Of a DNA stretch of 15,433 bases, positions 14,502-15,433 are shown piece after piece (positions within the stretch are counted from its first letter, which is position 1; each line of letters opens with the position of its first letter). The notes under the pieces were generated by a model that was given only the letters and a program-made list of their open reading frames with translations, ran no database searches and had not been told where the DNA came from. The stretch comes from Clostridia bacterium (GTDB lineage: Bacteria; Bacillota; Peptococcia; DRI-13; DTU073): contig JAQVYD010000018.1 in NCBI GenBank assembly GCA_028709105.1, positions 1 to 15,433 on the forward strand, written 5' to 3'. Both the position numbers and the translations under genes were made by a program.

Positions 14502-15433
14502 TTATTCCCAGCGGATTTGAATTCTATCCCCTTGTTGTAAAGGATAAGTATATTCTCTTTCCACATCATTAAGCAAAAACACAAGTTTAGACTTTCCCGG
14601 CGGCGGCACTGTTGAAAAATCTATTTCATTAAAAATATCTACTAAAATCGGTTTATACAGAGGTCCTTCGATTTGATATTCTAAAATATCCCCGTTTTTT
14701 AAAAAGATGGCCTCGCGAGGATTTATTTTAATTTTATTCAACCATACCTGCAGAGAATTAAGTTTTACAGGATGGTCATTAACAGTGACTTCAATATGAG
14801 TCATCACCTCATCCGGGATCAAGTCTTTGATATATATCTGCGGAGATTCTACAAAAGTAAGATTATCCCCGGGATAAACCTCATCTTTAAAATGAGCTTT
14901 TTCACCATTTTTATTAATTTCCGCTATTGCCAAAAGATTTATTTTTTGCTCATTAACCATCACGTATTGATCACCAACAATCAGACCGGCTTTTTGTAAA
15001 ACCTCCTCAATAGTCTGCTTGTTTTCAATTTCAGCTTTACAACCATCCGGAACAAAATCCCGGATCGACATTATTTTATCTCCAACTTTAATTACAGGTA
15101 AAAGTTCTACTTCTTGGCCATTAACAAAACAAGTTCCGATCTGTTCTTGCAATAATTCACCAAAAGTAATCACAGCGTCTTGACCTTTTTCCCCGGGAAT
15201 AAAAGTAATATTATCCCCTTGTTTTATTTCTTCACTAAACCCAACCGGATTATCGTTAAGTAAAATCTCGCCCCGCTTCCCTTCTTTTCCGGGTATAGAA
15301 TATAATTTACCATTAATTTCACAGGTAAGAGCCATACCTAGCCGAGCATAAACATCCCTGAGGTCATATCCTCCAGCCAAAAGAGCACCGGTCACATTGT
15401 TTTGAGCCAGATTTAACATGCGCACAGATTGCC
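14502..15433 (-). CDS. C-terminal part of a multi-repeat protein, possibly FtsA/SHS2-like (5' end outside window)
   Basis: The frame runs open to the window edge (a GTG at 15425 and ATG at 15419 are internal candidates without a ribosome binding site), so this is the last 309 or so residues of a longer protein. It opens with QSVRMLNLAQNNVTGALLAG, then GYDLRDVYARLGMALTCEING, which I associate with clostridial proteins that carry an FtsA/PilM-like actin-fold ATPase and a long C-terminal extension; this link is from memory and moderate. The rest contains about five repeats of roughly 40-70 residues with the pattern hydrophobic-x-V/L-N-G/D/E ... G-D-x-I/L: VNG at about 101 with VGDKI at 114, VNE at 157 with PGDNLTF at 185, VND at 215 with NGDILEY at 244, LND at 285 with QGDRIQI at 298. 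The spacing suggests small beta-grasp-like modules. There is no signal peptide or membrane helix in the visible part. Confidence 0.6.
   Translation of the reverse strand, partial: QSVRMLNLAQNNVTGALLAGGYDLRDVYARLGMALTCEINGKLYSIPGKEGKRGEILLNDNPVGFSEEIKQGDNITFIPGEKGQDAVITFGELLQEQIGTCFVNGQEVELLPVIKVGDKIMSIRDFVPDGCKAEIENKQTIEEVLQKAGLIVGDQYVMVNEQKINLLAIAEINKNGEKAHFKDEVYPGDNLTFVESPQIYIKDLIPDEVMTHIEVTVNDHPVKLNSLQVWLNKIKINPREAIFLKNGDILEYQIEGPLYKPILVDIFNEIDFSTVPPPGKSKLVFLLNDVEREYTYPLQQGDRIQIRWE

Overview
The window is AT-rich DNA from a low-GC Firmicute, most likely an anaerobic member of the Clostridia. The support is indirect: strong AGGAGG-type ribosome binding sites, GTG and TTG starts, tRNA genes that encode their CCA ends, a Bacillus-like CheY, a FakA-type DAK2 protein, a rubrerythrin and a chemoreceptor ending in an ...FGKY tail. 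All but one of the protein genes, and all seven tRNAs, lie on the minus strand. Genus cannot be fixed from this sequence.

Region by region, in plus coordinates: 17-1633 encodes a FakA/YloV-like DAK2 protein with its own promoter. 1753-3357 is a metallo-beta-lactamase/beta-CASP (RNase-like) protein. 3546-4910 is a stand-alone TrpB2-type PLP enzyme, ending in a strong terminator. 5047-11691 is a chemotaxis operon transcribed cheA-cheB-cheR-cheW-mcp. Just upstream, cheY (11822-12184) is a separate unit with its own promoter and a long hairpin at its 3' end. 12610-13146 is a rubrerythrin. 13361-14013 holds seven tRNA genes, transcribed Pro-Glu-Asp-Thr-Tyr-Gln-Leu, with a promoter and a terminator. 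14159-14497 is the only plus-strand gene, a small helical protein of unknown function. 14502 to the window edge is the 3' part of a larger gene whose product has repeated 'VNG...GD-I' units and is probably related to clostridial FtsA/SHS2-family proteins.

The chemotaxis genes form a complete core: transmembrane Cache receptor, CheW coupling protein, CheA kinase, CheR methyltransferase, CheB methylesterase and CheY regulator. No cheC, cheD, cheV or flagellar gene is in view.

The most unusual observation is in the spacers of this operon, which are not random DNA. Each carries the 3' remnant of another chemotaxis gene. The cheA-cheB spacer holds the tail of a second cheW and an internally deleted piece of a second cheR. 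The cheB-cheR spacer holds the last 17 codons of a second mcp. The cheR-cheW spacer holds a decayed tail of a second cheA. The operon therefore looks like the product of duplication of a chemotaxis gene set, divergence of the copies, and alternating gene loss. One remnant (the cheR tail) appears to be kept as the ribosome binding site of cheB. I found no novel defence, mobile or CRISPR system here.
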